From the NCBI GenBank assembly GCA_050010455.1, contig JBEKLA010000002.1:1-50596 (forward strand): a stretch of 50,596 nt of DNA, given 5' to 3'. Positions 36,159 to 44,418 of the stretch are shown piece by piece; within the stretch, counting starts at the first letter, position 1; each line of letters begins with the position of its first letter. Origin of the DNA: DATJOQ01 sp050010455. Lineage in GTDB: Bacteria > Desulfobacterota > Binatia > Binatales > Binataceae. A model generated the notes under the pieces. The model was not told the origin of the DNA, did not search any database, and was given only the letters and a program-made list of their open reading frames with translations. Both the position numbers and the translations under genes were made by a program.

Positions 36159-37345
36159 AAAACGCGCTAATCTTCTCCGCGCCTGCGGGCGCCCAGACGC
36201 TATTCGGTCGCCCTCTGCTTGAGCGCGCTTTGACTCACTGCGAGCGAGCGGGAATCGACCGTTTCTTCGTTATTTGTCCGATTGAGCAGAGCTCGCAGCT
36301 TTCCTCGACCCTCGGACGCTTCGAGCGCGACGCGCGATTGAAAATAGTCGACTCAACAGACAATGTATTGCTTGAACCGAGCAGCTTGAAGGAGCCGTGC
36401 CTGGCGATCGGTGCCGACGTAGTCTTTGCGCGCTCTCAGATCAATATGTTGTTGCGCCATAGCGAGGCCAATCCCGGCGAAATTGCACAGATTCCGGTCA
36501 AGGATGGCGGGCCGGATTCTGTCCTGGCGGTCGGGCCGCTCGGCGAGATGCTCAAACGATCCGGAGCGTCGAAATCGCTCGCTGCGGGTCTCGATGGGAC
36601 GCTGCCGTTCGCCCTCGAAGCTAACCCCGGAGCGAACGCGCGAGCGGAAGTGGCGATGGCGCGGGTGCTGCGCTTCGAAACGGTCGAAACCGACGGCCTG
36701 ATGGCGCGTATAATGGATCGCAAAATCTCGTGGCGGCTCAGTTATCAGCTGGCGCGAACCGCGGTGACACCGAATCAAATCACGATTGCCAACACCGTCT
36801 TCGGCCTGATCGCCGCCTGGATGTTTGCCGGACACGGATACTGGCTGCCCTTGCTCGGATCGCTGTTGTTCCTGGCGTCGGTGACGATCGACGGAGTGGA
36901 CGGCGAGGTCGCGCGGCTCAAGATGGCGGAGTCGCCATTCGGCAAGCGGCTCGACGTGATCACAGACAATATCGTCAACGTCGCGGTTCTGGCCGCTATA
37001 GGAATAGGATGTTATCGACACAGTGGCAGCAAGACCTACCTTTATCTGCTGCCATTGTTCCTCGGCGGTTTCGCATCTTGCGCGGTAGCCGTCCAGCGCG
37101 CGTTGAACGTATGTGGAGCGCAAGCCGAAGGCTGGATCGGGCAAGTGGAAAGAATCTGCGGGCGCGATTTCGCCTACCTGTTGGTGGTGATGGCGGCGAT
37201 TAACCGCCTCAACTTCGTCGCCTGGGGAACCGCTTTCGGCACCTATGTTTTCGCCATCGGATTGTCGTGGATGACGAACAACCACGTGCGGTTCGCGGCC
37301 GGCGTCGCCGCGCCTGAGCGGCCCGTGGCGGCAGAGGGATTATGA
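36155..37345 (+). CDS. CDP-alcohol phosphotransferase with degenerate N-terminal nucleotidyltransferase domain
   Basis: 396 residues, start GTG. Residues about 1-190 look like a sugar-nucleotidyltransferase fold (ALIFSAPAGAQTLFGRPLLE) but lack the GxGxR/Lys activation signature. Residues about 200-385 are a membrane CDP-alcohol phosphotransferase with DGVDGEVAR beginning at 246 and the complete D-x2-DG-x2-AR-x8-G-x3-D-x3-D motif, plus about five hydrophobic segments. The layout matches the bifunctional cytidylyltransferase/DIPP-synthase fusions, with activity of the first half probably moved to the separate gene at 34393. It should join a CDP-activated alcohol to an acceptor alcohol, at the membrane. 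The radical SAM gene overlaps its end. Confidence 0.85.
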   Translation: MKNALIFSAPAGAQTLFGRPLLERALTHCERAGIDRFFVICPIEQSSQLSSTLGRFERDARLKIVDSTDNVLLEPSSLKEPCLAIGADVVFARSQINMLLRHSEANPGEIAQIPVKDGGPDSVLAVGPLGEMLKRSGASKSLAAGLDGTLPFALEANPGANARAEVAMARVLRFETVETDGLMARIMDRKISWRLSYQLARTAVTPNQITIANTVFGLIAAWMFAGHGYWLPLLGSLLFLASVTIDGVDGEVARLKMAESPFGKRLDVITDNIVNVAVLAAIGIGCYRHSGSKTYLYLLPLFLGGFASCAVAVQRALNVCGAQAEGWIGQVERICGRDFAYLLVVMAAINRLNFVAWGTAFGTYVFAIGLSWMTNNHVRFAAGVAAPERPVAAEGL

Positions 37346-38670
37346 ATAAAAAACCGAGGATTCTCCTCGTTCAACCTACAACGGTTCATCTCGACGGCAC
37401 GCCCCATAAGACGCGATGGCGGCTGATCATGGGGCTGATGATCCCGCTGATAGCGGGACTAACCCCTGAGGATTTCGACGTTACGCTGTGCGACGAACGG
37501 CTCGAGGAGATCGACTTCGACGCCGGATGGGATCTGGTCGGCATGACCACCACGATCGGGGCGTCGCTGCGCGCCTACCAGCTCGGCGACGAATTCCGCA
37601 AACGCGGCATCCCGGTGGTGATGGGGGGCTTTCACGCCACGCTCCAGACCGACGAGGCGCTCAAGCACGCCGACGCGGTGGTGCAGGGCGAAGCCGACAC
37701 GGTGTGGGAGCCGCTGCTGCGCGATTGGCAGGACGGCAAGCTCAAGCAAATTTACAAGGCCGACAAGCTCCACGATTTGAAGAACCTGCCGCGCCCGCGC
37801 CACGAGTTGCTGAAGCTCAACCGTTACCTGTTCAAGGCGGTGCCGATTCAGGCCAGTCGCGGATGTCCCTATCGATGCTCGTTCTGCGAGATTCCGGTCT
37901 TTTACGACGGCTCGTACCGCACCCGCCCGATCGGGGATATCATTGAAGAAATCAAACAGGTGATGGAAATCACTGGCTTTCGCCGCTTCCAGTTTATCGA
38001 CGATCAGATCACCGGCAAGCACAAGTTTGCACGCGAGCTGTTCCGCGCCCTGGAGCCGCTCAACATCCGCTTCTCGTGTCTGTGGACGATCAATTCCAAT
38101 CACGACGACGAGCTGCTCGAACTGGCGGCCAAGGCCGGCGTCTTCCACGTCAATATCGGCGTGGAATCGATCAGCCAGGACAGCCTGATGTCGATGAACA
38201 AGATTCAAAATCACGCCAAGCAGTACAAGGAACTGCTCGCCAAGCTGAAGCGGTACGGAATCTACTACTCGCTCAATTTCCTGTTCGGGCTGGAGAACGA
38301 CGGTCCCACGATCTTCGACGATACGCTCAAGTTCCTGGACGAGGTCAAGGCGCCCGAGGCGTTCTTCAACACCGTCACACCGCGCCGGGGCACTCCGATG
38401 CGCCAGCAGCTCGAGGACGAGGACCGCGTCATCATTCCCGACGCCGACATGTACACCAACAACTTCCGCTGCATGTTCGTGCCCAGGAATCTCTCGCCGC
38501 AGGAGGTCGAAGAGGGCGTGTGGCGGTGCAACACCGAATTCTATTCGCTCAAGTCGATGTTCAAGCGGCTGCTGATGCCGCCCAGCAAATTCACCTGGCA
38601 GGGGCTTACCGAGAACGCGCTGTTTTACTGGGGCGCCAAGCAGCGAATCGATCCGGTCGATTATTACTGA
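37342..38670 (+). CDS. B12-binding-domain radical SAM enzyme
   Basis: 442 residues. An N-terminal cobalamin-binding-like Rossmann domain (VGMTTTIGASLRAYQLG, VVMGGFHATL) lacks the classic DxHxxG lower-ligand motif. The radical SAM cluster is CPYRCSFC at Cys175, 179, 182, followed by the TIM barrel with VNIGVESISQDSL and a 90-residue C-terminal part. Class B methylases, ring-contracting HpnJ and methylhopanoid HpnP/HpnR have this layout, but the N-terminus differs from those I recall. ATG overlaps the CDP-alcohol stop as ATGA, so the two are coupled. Head-group or lipid modification is inference. Confidence 0.87.
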   Translation: MNKKPRILLVQPTTVHLDGTPHKTRWRLIMGLMIPLIAGLTPEDFDVTLCDERLEEIDFDAGWDLVGMTTTIGASLRAYQLGDEFRKRGIPVVMGGFHATLQTDEALKHADAVVQGEADTVWEPLLRDWQDGKLKQIYKADKLHDLKNLPRPRHELLKLNRYLFKAVPIQASRGCPYRCSFCEIPVFYDGSYRTRPIGDIIEEIKQVMEITGFRRFQFIDDQITGKHKFARELFRALEPLNIRFSCLWTINSNHDDELLELAAKAGVFHVNIGVESISQDSLMSMNKIQNHAKQYKELLAKLKRYGIYYSLNFLFGLENDGPTIFDDTLKFLDEVKAPEAFFNTVTPRRGTPMRQQLEDEDRVIIPDADMYTNNFRCMFVPRNLSPQEVEEGVWRCNTEFYSLKSMFKRLLMPPSKFTWQGLTENALFYWGAKQRIDPVDYY

Positions 38671-38698
38671 GCCTCAGCGCGGCTCCGAGTCGAAATCG

Positions 38699-38732
38699 AA
38701 GGCCGGCGGCAACTTTTGTGGCCGCCGGCCTT
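38699..38732. terminator. Strong hairpin after the radical SAM gene
   Basis: A perfect 12-bp stem (AAGGCCGGCGGC with its complement) closes a 10-base loop AACTTTTGTG, 28 bases after the radical SAM stop. There is no clear T-run on the plus strand, so it is a likely but Rho-independent-atypical end of the operon. Confidence 0.65.
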
Positions 38733-38881
38733 CATCATGTGCGCCAAGAAAGCTACTTTTCTCTTTGCGTCGAAGAATCTCGCGCTGCAGCCGACGATCT
38801 CAAGGCGAGAAGCTTCATAACTCGACTATGGGCTCGTCGCTCGTTTCCTGCTAGCCAGATCCTGTGGGCCGGGGAGAGCAA

Positions 38882-39757
38882 GTGGTCGCGGTGCTGGGCG
38901 CGATTTTGCTGACGCTCAGCCTCGCCGCAGGGGGCGTGAGTTTTGCCGCCGAGACGGGTGCTGCGCCGCAGACGCTACACATCGCCGGGCTGGATGTTGC
39001 CGCCTGGATTCCGAATCGCGCGGCGCCCGGTCCCTGGCCAATCATAATTTTCTCGCACGGCTTTCACGGATGTAACACGCAGTCTACTTTTTTGACCGCT
39101 GCGCTGGCCGAGGCGGGTTATGCGGTCTTTGCCCCTAACCATCACGACGCTGCCTGCAAAGGACGGGGCCTCCTGCGCACCTGGCTCACGCGCCCCGACG
39201 TTCCTTTCGGCGATCCGCAGGAGTGGAGCGACGCCACTTATTACGATCGCGCCCAGGATGTCGAAAAACTTCTCGACGCGCTTAGCCGCGACCCGCAGTA
39301 TCGCGCGCCTCCTTTCGACTGGAATCATGTGGGGCTGATTGGCCATTCGCTCGGCGGCTATACCGTGCTGGGGGTTGGTGGCGGATGGAAACGATGGAAG
39401 GACCCGCGCGTCAAAGCGGTGCTCGCGCTCTCGCCTTACACTAATCCCTTCATCGAGCAGAAAACGCTGAGTGGTATCGGCGCGCCGGTGATGTATCAAG
39501 GCGGCACGCGCGATGTCGGTATCACGCCCTTCGTCAGGAAGAACGATGGTGCCTACGACGAGACTCCCACTCCAAAATATTACGTCGAGTTTGACGGCGC
39601 CGGGCATTTCGCCTGGACCAATCTGCGCAAGACGTACCAGTCGTTGATCGTCGCTTACAGCCGCGCCTTCCTCGATCGCTGTTTTAAAGGCAAGCCATTT
39701 CCCAGAACTCTTGCCGAGCCGCATCAAGGCGTCACAGCCGTCCGGATAAGCGAATAA
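38882..39757 (+). CDS. Secreted alpha/beta hydrolase
   Basis: 291 residues from GTG 38882, chosen because GGGGAG lies 6 bases before it; GTG 38864 is in frame but lacks a site. The first 24 residues form a signal peptide ending SFAAET. Nucleophile elbow GHSLGG near residue 158, oxyanion HGFHGC near 55, acid in the MYQGGTRDVG region and final His in FDGAGHFAW give a complete catalytic triad. It resembles chlorophyllase/dienelactone-hydrolase-like or platelet-activating-factor-acetylhydrolase-like esterases; substrate unknown. Confidence 0.88.
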   Translation: MVAVLGAILLTLSLAAGGVSFAAETGAAPQTLHIAGLDVAAWIPNRAAPGPWPIIIFSHGFHGCNTQSTFLTAALAEAGYAVFAPNHHDAACKGRGLLRTWLTRPDVPFGDPQEWSDATYYDRAQDVEKLLDALSRDPQYRAPPFDWNHVGLIGHSLGGYTVLGVGGGWKRWKDPRVKAVLALSPYTNPFIEQKTLSGIGAPVMYQGGTRDVGITPFVRKNDGAYDETPTPKYYVEFDGAGHFAWTNLRKTYQSLIVAYSRAFLDRCFKGKPFPRTLAEPHQGVTAVRISE

Positions 39758-39935
39758 GGTAGCCCCGCCACCTTCATCCGTTGTCTCAGCGGAAAGCCGG
39801 CGCGGCCCATCGCGCGCGCGTGCGGCGTGCACCACGGCGCCCTTGCGAGCGCGGCCATCAGGTTGCGGCACCCGTCGCGAGTGCAAGTTGCTGCCCTGGG
39901 GCCGCTTCGTTATGGTACCCTCGCGTGAGGTTGCG

Positions 39936-40175
39936 ATGAGCGAGGCTGATCCAAATCGTATCGACGCCGAATGGGACGCGGGCGATATGGGCTGCGGAGA
40001 ACTGATCGTGGAATTGCGCAAGCGCGTCAGGGCAATCCAGCCCGGACAAGTGCTCCGTCTGATCGCGCGCGATCCGGGTGCGATCGAAGATCTGCCCGCC
40101 TGGTGCCGGATGACCGGCCATCGCATGAACCGCGCCGAGCATCCTGTATATTTCATTCAGCGCAAGGAGGATTAA
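39936..40175 (+). CDS. TusA-like sulfur-carrier protein
   Basis: 79 residues from ATG 39936 with GAGGT upstream. TusA pattern: an acid-Gly strand WDAGDMGCGELIVELRK, then PGQVLRLIARDPGAIEDLPAWC and GHR. The active Cys is Cys20; the following residue is Gly where TusA has Pro (CP to CG). A second Cys is at 57 in EDLPAWCRM. TusA-type proteins take persulfide from a desulfurase and pass it to a partner. DsrE follows 3 bases later, with GGAGG inside this stop region. The same fold is repeated at the N-terminus of the third gene. Confidence 0.82.
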   Translation: MSEADPNRIDAEWDAGDMGCGELIVELRKRVRAIQPGQVLRLIARDPGAIEDLPAWCRMTGHRMNRAEHPVYFIQRKED

Positions 40176-40178
40176 TCC

Positions 40179-40541
40179 GTGGCAGGCAAGTTTTGCGTAT
40201 CGTTGACCTTCGCCAAGGACAACACCGACAAGGCTACAGTGGCGTTCGTAGTTGCCAACGCGGCGGTCGGCTCCGAGCAGGAAACGATCGTTTTCCTCAG
40301 CAGCGAGGGGGTGCGGCTGGGCGTCAAGGGCTATGCGGACGACATCCGTGAAGAAGGCTTCGCACCGCTGAAAGACCTGATGGCGAGTTTTGCCGATGCC
40401 GGCGGCACCATCTATGTCTGCTCGCCGTGCTTTAAGCGCCGGGGCCTCGATGAAAATAATCTGGTTGCCGGGGCGAAGATCGTGGGCGGCGCCAAGCTGG
40501 TCGAGTTTCTCGCCAGCGGCGCGGCGTGCGTCTCCTACTGA
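40179..40541 (+). CDS. DsrE family protein
   Basis: 120 residues starting at GTG 40179, with GGAGG 8 bases before it. DsrE/DsrF-like alpha/beta fold: VSLTFAKDN, ETIVFLSSEGVRLG and IYVCSPCFKRRGL with Cys81 and Cys84; Cys6 and Cys117 are also present. DsrE-type proteins bind or transfer persulfides in sulfur relay, often with TusA. The gene sits between the TusA-like gene and the TusA::MetE fusion; a 16-base overlap with the fusion is predicted. Confidence 0.85.
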   Translation: MAGKFCVSLTFAKDNTDKATVAFVVANAAVGSEQETIVFLSSEGVRLGVKGYADDIREEGFAPLKDLMASFADAGGTIYVCSPCFKRRGLDENNLVAGAKIVGGAKLVEFLASGAACVSY

Positions 40542-42139
40542 GTCGAGGGAGAAGACTAGTTACGACGGATTCCAAAGAACCGCGCACGCGCCATCCGTAC
40601 GCGCCCGACGCGAGCTTCGACGGCGGCGACCTCGATTGTGGCAGCGGGCTGCTGCTGCTGATCCGCAAGCATATCGATCCACTGGCGCCGGGCCAGTTGC
40701 TCGAGATTCGCTCAACCGAGTTGTCGGTGCGCGAGGATCTGCCGGCGTGGTGCCGATTAACGCGCAACGAACTGGTGTCCGAGATTCGTGACGGCCGGCT
40801 CGGCAGCTATCTGGTATCGAAGGGACCGTTCACGCCGCGCGCATCCATCGCGCGAGAACCGGATGCGGACGCGGCGAATCAGGAATCGCGCATCAGGACG
40901 CCGGCGCCCGTAACTCAGGCAATCAAGGCGGTTACGATTCCCGCCACGCTGCCCGAACCCGCAGCGGTGCCCGCGATCCGGCCGCTCTCGGTGATCGGTA
41001 TCGGCAGTTGGCCGCGCCCGCGCTGGATGCTGCAGGCGCTGCACGATTATCACGAAGGCCGGCTGAGCGAAGAGGCGTTTCAGGAGACCGCGAACGACGC
41101 GGTGCTTCTCGCGATCGATGCGCAGCTTCGCGCCGGCGTGGACGTCATCACCGACGGTGAGCAGCGGCGCGACAGCTACGCCAGCTTCGTCGGCGGCATA
41201 CTCGACAACTGTCAGCTCATCCCGGTAACCGACCTGCTTCCCTACGTTGATCATCCCGACGAGTTCGAAGAACAGTTGCGCGCGCTCGACGTCCCCGCCG
41301 GCAAGGTGCTGCATCCCGCCGTCTTCGGCCCGCTCGGACGCAGCCGCCCGCTCGCGGTGCACGAATTGGAGTTCGCGCGCGGAATTTCGAGCCTGCCGGT
41401 GAAGGTTGCGCTGCCGGGACCGTACCTGCTGACGCGCACGATGTGGATGGAGTGCATTTCGGACCGCGCCTACGCTCGCCGCGAGGATCTGGCGGAAGAC
41501 ATTGTGCGCGTGCTGCGCGAGGAGCTGCATTACCTGCTTGCGGCCGGCGCGGCGATCGTGCAATTCGACGAGCCGGTGCTGACTGAAGTAGTGTTCGGCA
41601 AGCCGCCTGGCCAACGCACGTTCATGTGCGGCGCGCTGGGCGCGCGGATGGATACCGCCGCGGAGCTGGCGTTCGCGGAAGCGCTCATCAACCGCGTCGT
41701 CGACGGCCTCCCGCGCGATCGGATCGCGCTGCATATCTGTCGCGGCAACTGGAGCCCGGACGAACGCGTCGCGCTGGCGGGTGATTATCGGCCGCTGATA
41801 CCTCTTCTGTCGCGGGTCAAGGTCGGCACGCTGTTTCTCGAACTGAGTACGCCGCGCGCGGGCGAGGCGAGCGTGCTTCGCGACCTTCCCGCCGATCGTC
41901 GGATAGGCGTCGGCGTCGTTAACCAGAAATCCGCGCGCGTCGAGACGGTGGAGGAGATTGTCGCCGCGACCGAGCGCGCAATCGCTATCTTCGGAGCAGA
42001 ACGATTATTGCTCACCCCGGATTGCGGCTTCGCGACCTTTGCCGACAATCCGATCGCGTCGTCCGATATCGCCGAGAAGAAACTTGCCGCGATCGTTCAG
42101 GCCGCGCATGTCCTGCGGCGCAAGTACAATCTCGACTGA
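40526..42139 (+). CDS. TusA-like domain fused to a core-type MetE (cobalamin-independent methionine synthase)
   Basis: 537 residues from GTG 40526, inside dsrE; no ATG, GTG or TTG start lies between it and the TusA-like domain, so this start or a rarer codon (CTG 40538) is used. Residues about 28-90 are a TusA-like domain with Cys38 and the EDLPAWCRL segment at Cys76, like the stand-alone protein. A Pro/Ala linker follows. Residues about 152-537 are the MetE C-terminal catalytic barrel with zinc ligands His403, Cys405, Glu439 and Cys500 and VITDGEQRRD, VQFDEPVL. Core MetE takes methyl from methyl-carriers to homocysteine. A persulfide-linked methyl or sulfur transfer is a hypothesis. Confidence 0.83.
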   Translation: MRLLLSRGRRLVTTDSKEPRTRHPYAPDASFDGGDLDCGSGLLLLIRKHIDPLAPGQLLEIRSTELSVREDLPAWCRLTRNELVSEIRDGRLGSYLVSKGPFTPRASIAREPDADAANQESRIRTPAPVTQAIKAVTIPATLPEPAAVPAIRPLSVIGIGSWPRPRWMLQALHDYHEGRLSEEAFQETANDAVLLAIDAQLRAGVDVITDGEQRRDSYASFVGGILDNCQLIPVTDLLPYVDHPDEFEEQLRALDVPAGKVLHPAVFGPLGRSRPLAVHELEFARGISSLPVKVALPGPYLLTRTMWMECISDRAYARREDLAEDIVRVLREELHYLLAAGAAIVQFDEPVLTEVVFGKPPGQRTFMCGALGARMDTAAELAFAEALINRVVDGLPRDRIALHICRGNWSPDERVALAGDYRPLIPLLSRVKVGTLFLELSTPRAGEASVLRDLPADRRIGVGVVNQKSARVETVEEIVAATERAIAIFGAERLLLTPDCGFATFADNPIASSDIAEKKLAAIVQAAHVLRRKYNLD

Positions 42140-42150
42140 CAAAATACTGA

Positions 42151-42172
42151 ATAGCCAGATCGATCTGGCTAT
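42151..42172. terminator. Palindromic hairpin between MetE fusion and haloalkane dehalogenase
   Basis: A 22-base perfect palindrome (ATAGCCAGATC and its complement; 9-bp stem with TCGA loop in practice) lies between the convergent ends of the MetE-fusion gene and the next gene and overlaps the latter's stop. It is a possible bidirectional terminator without a T-run. Confidence 0.5.
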
Positions 42173-43428
42173 GGTTTGGCTGCCATCCATGCGCGGATAC
42201 GAGTAGCTACTTCTTCGCCGGCGTCCTCCTGGATGAAATGACCGGCGCCGCTGATCGTGAGCGGCGGTGCGACGTTGCGAAACAAGGCCCGCATCGCAGG
42301 CTCACCCTTGCCCAGCACCGGGTCGGCGTCGCCCCACGGCAGCAACACAGGAAGGTCGAGGCTTTTCAACTTTTCGATCGCGGCGCGATTCTCGTACGCG
42401 CCGGGATGATCCGGCCTGATCGGTACCAGGCGCGGAAACACCAGCGCGGCGGTCTGATACTCGGCTGAAGGAAACGGCGCGTTGTATGCGGCCGCCTCGG
42501 CGTCGCTGAGTGTGCGCTTGCGCAGCGTCACGCGCACGATCGCGCCGGCATCGAGTTGCTTCTGGCGCAGCGCGAAACGACGCCATCGTACGAATCCCTC
42601 GCCAAGGCTGCGGCCGTCGGGCATGCCCGTATTGATCGCCACGAGCCGCGCGAACCGCTCCGGTATCGAGGCCATCGCGCGCATCCCGAGCAACCCGCCC
42701 CAGTCCTGACACACGAGCACTATGCGGCGGAGGTCAAGCGTTTCGATGAAGCGCCGCAGCCATCGCGCGTGCGAGCGATAGCTGTAAGCGTTGCGCGACA
42801 CCGGCTTGTCCGAGCGGCCAAACCCGATTAGGTCGGGCACGATCACGCGTCCCACTTCGGCGAGGGGCGGAATCATCCGCCGATACAGATATCCCCACGT
42901 TGGCTCGCCATGCAGCATCAGGATCGGATCCCCCTGGCCGCTGGTTACGTAAGCCATGCGCAATCCTTCGACGTCGACGTACTTGGGCTCGTATGGGAAA
43001 TCGGGAAGATTGTTGAAGCGCTCCTCGGAAGTACGCAGCACCGATCCTTCGGGCCAGGCGGGCTTGAGGCCCGCATAGCTAAGGACCTTGGTGAGATGGG
43101 CCGCGCCGAGAGTGTCAGATATCTCAGAAATCCACAGGCAGAAGTCAGTCAGGTCGGCGTCGATTTCGTGCTCCGGCGGACGCGGTTCGTACCGATCCCA
43201 CATGCCGTAGACCATCGCCATTGAAGGCCGTCCGCGACCCAAGTCCGCGAGTTCGAGGGCGTAAAGATGGTCATGGGCCGAGCGCCAATAGACGCGGCCT
43301 GCGCGTTTCCCCACGGCTCGTTCGATCGATTCCGCGACCTGTGGCCGCACATCCAATTCCTGCTCCCACAGCAGCGGGTCCGCTCGCAAATAGGACATCT
43401 CTTCGACGGCAGGCGTGACGAATTTCAT
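42169..43428 (-). CDS. Haloalkane dehalogenase-like hydrolase with N-terminal extension
   Basis: 419 residues; dehalogenases usually have about 300. Residues about 1-125 form an unrecognised domain (DPLLWEQELDVRPQ, YGMWDRYEPRPPEHEIDAD). From about 130, LRTSEERFNNLPDFPYEPKY starts a HLD-I (DhlA-like) fold: HGEPTWGYLYR, nucleophile Asp in CQDWGG with the halide-binding Trp, and final His in GAGHFIQED. It may remove halogen from alkyl halides, but epoxide hydrolase activity shares this fold. Its ATG overlaps the stop of the next gene (43425-43428). Confidence 0.83.
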   Translation of the reverse strand: MKFVTPAVEEMSYLRADPLLWEQELDVRPQVAESIERAVGKRAGRVYWRSAHDHLYALELADLGRGRPSMAMVYGMWDRYEPRPPEHEIDADLTDFCLWISEISDTLGAAHLTKVLSYAGLKPAWPEGSVLRTSEERFNNLPDFPYEPKYVDVEGLRMAYVTSGQGDPILMLHGEPTWGYLYRRMIPPLAEVGRVIVPDLIGFGRSDKPVSRNAYSYRSHARWLRRFIETLDLRRIVLVCQDWGGLLGMRAMASIPERFARLVAINTGMPDGRSLGEGFVRWRRFALRQKQLDAGAIVRVTLRKRTLSDAEAAAYNAPFPSAEYQTAALVFPRLVPIRPDHPGAYENRAAIEKLKSLDLPVLLPWGDADPVLGKGEPAMRALFRNVAPPLTISGAGHFIQEDAGEEVATRIRAWMAAKP

Positions 43429-44342
43429 AGCGCTGCTCCCACGGTACGATCGAGGAACTCGATAATCGGCCTCACCAAATCAGGGCCGCGATCATCCTGG
43501 AGAAAGTGTGCGGCTCGGTCGAACAAGATCGGTCCCTCGGCGTGCGGCAGCAATTCCTTGAGCCGATTTGCGTAGTCGATCGGAAAGACGTTGTCTTCGG
43601 GCGCCCACAGCAAAAGAGTCGGCACCTTCGCCAATTCCGGGAGCCGGCGCTGAATCATCTGCATGTCGGCCCATCCGCGATCGCCCTCGCGCAGCGGTAT
43701 AGTCCGCGGCCAGGTCAGCACCACATGATCGGAATCGGGCTCGTCGTATATATGATGATACGCGCGTTTTTCCTCCTCACTCATGCCGCGGCGCGTGATC
43801 GCGGAAACGCCCGCATGCGAGAGCACTTTGTAACGTTTCATCAGCAGTTGACCGATAAGCGGCGCGTGCCATGTGGTCCATGGCAGCGGCGACTGATGAA
43901 ACTTTCCGACATAGTCGGTAAATAGCCACGTGTTCATCAGCACCATCGCGTCGAATCCTTCGATCCGCTGCAGCGCGGCACCGACTCCCTGCGGTCCGCC
44001 CCAGTCCTGACCAACGATTACGTAGCCACACAAACATAGTTGATCGATCAGCGACACCAAGTCCGCGATATGATGGGCAAGCGAAAAGGCTGCGTCTATC
44101 CGCGGATGGTCCGAGTATCCGGACCCGATCCAATCCGGCACAATCACGCGGTAACCCGCGTCAATCAGAGGGCGGATGAAGTCGCGGTAAAGGAAGCCCC
44201 AGGTAGGATTTCCATGCAGCAAGAGGACGGGGCGCGTGTCGCGAGCGCCTTCGTCGATGTAGGCCATCGAGCGGCCGTTGACGCGTAGCGTTTTTTGTTC
44301 CCAGGGAAACAGTCGCTTTAGCCAAGCCGGCTTTTCAAGCAT
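43425..44342 (-). CDS. Haloalkane dehalogenase-like alpha/beta hydrolase
   Basis: 305 residues from the ATG of MLEKPAWLKRLFPWEQ; the frame continues to 44492 but without resemblance. HGNPTWGFLYR (oxyanion/halide Asn-Trp), nucleophile GQDWGG, and AAHFLQDD for the His. The Asn in HGNP is the HLD-II/III type, unlike the Glu in the neighbour. The coupled pair (4-base ATGA overlap) suggests two related substrates. The family also includes epoxide hydrolases and light-producing luciferases, so dehalogenase activity is likely but not certain. Confidence 0.83.
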   Translation of the reverse strand: MLEKPAWLKRLFPWEQKTLRVNGRSMAYIDEGARDTRPVLLLHGNPTWGFLYRDFIRPLIDAGYRVIVPDWIGSGYSDHPRIDAAFSLAHHIADLVSLIDQLCLCGYVIVGQDWGGPQGVGAALQRIEGFDAMVLMNTWLFTDYVGKFHQSPLPWTTWHAPLIGQLLMKRYKVLSHAGVSAITRRGMSEEEKRAYHHIYDEPDSDHVVLTWPRTIPLREGDRGWADMQMIQRRLPELAKVPTLLLWAPEDNVFPIDYANRLKELLPHAEGPILFDRAAHFLQDDRGPDLVRPIIEFLDRTVGAAL

Positions 44343-44418
44343 GACAAACCTCGCAAGCGAGCGTTGGGCCGTTAGCGCACCCGGATTGAAACGTCTGGCT
44401 AACAGCCGGTCCTGGGCA

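Noticed and set aside
37342..38670. Naming the radical SAM gene hpnJ, hpnP or hpnR
   Set aside because: The N-terminus and the lack of hpnI or a methylhopanoid marker leave it unassigned; the family layout alone is not enough.
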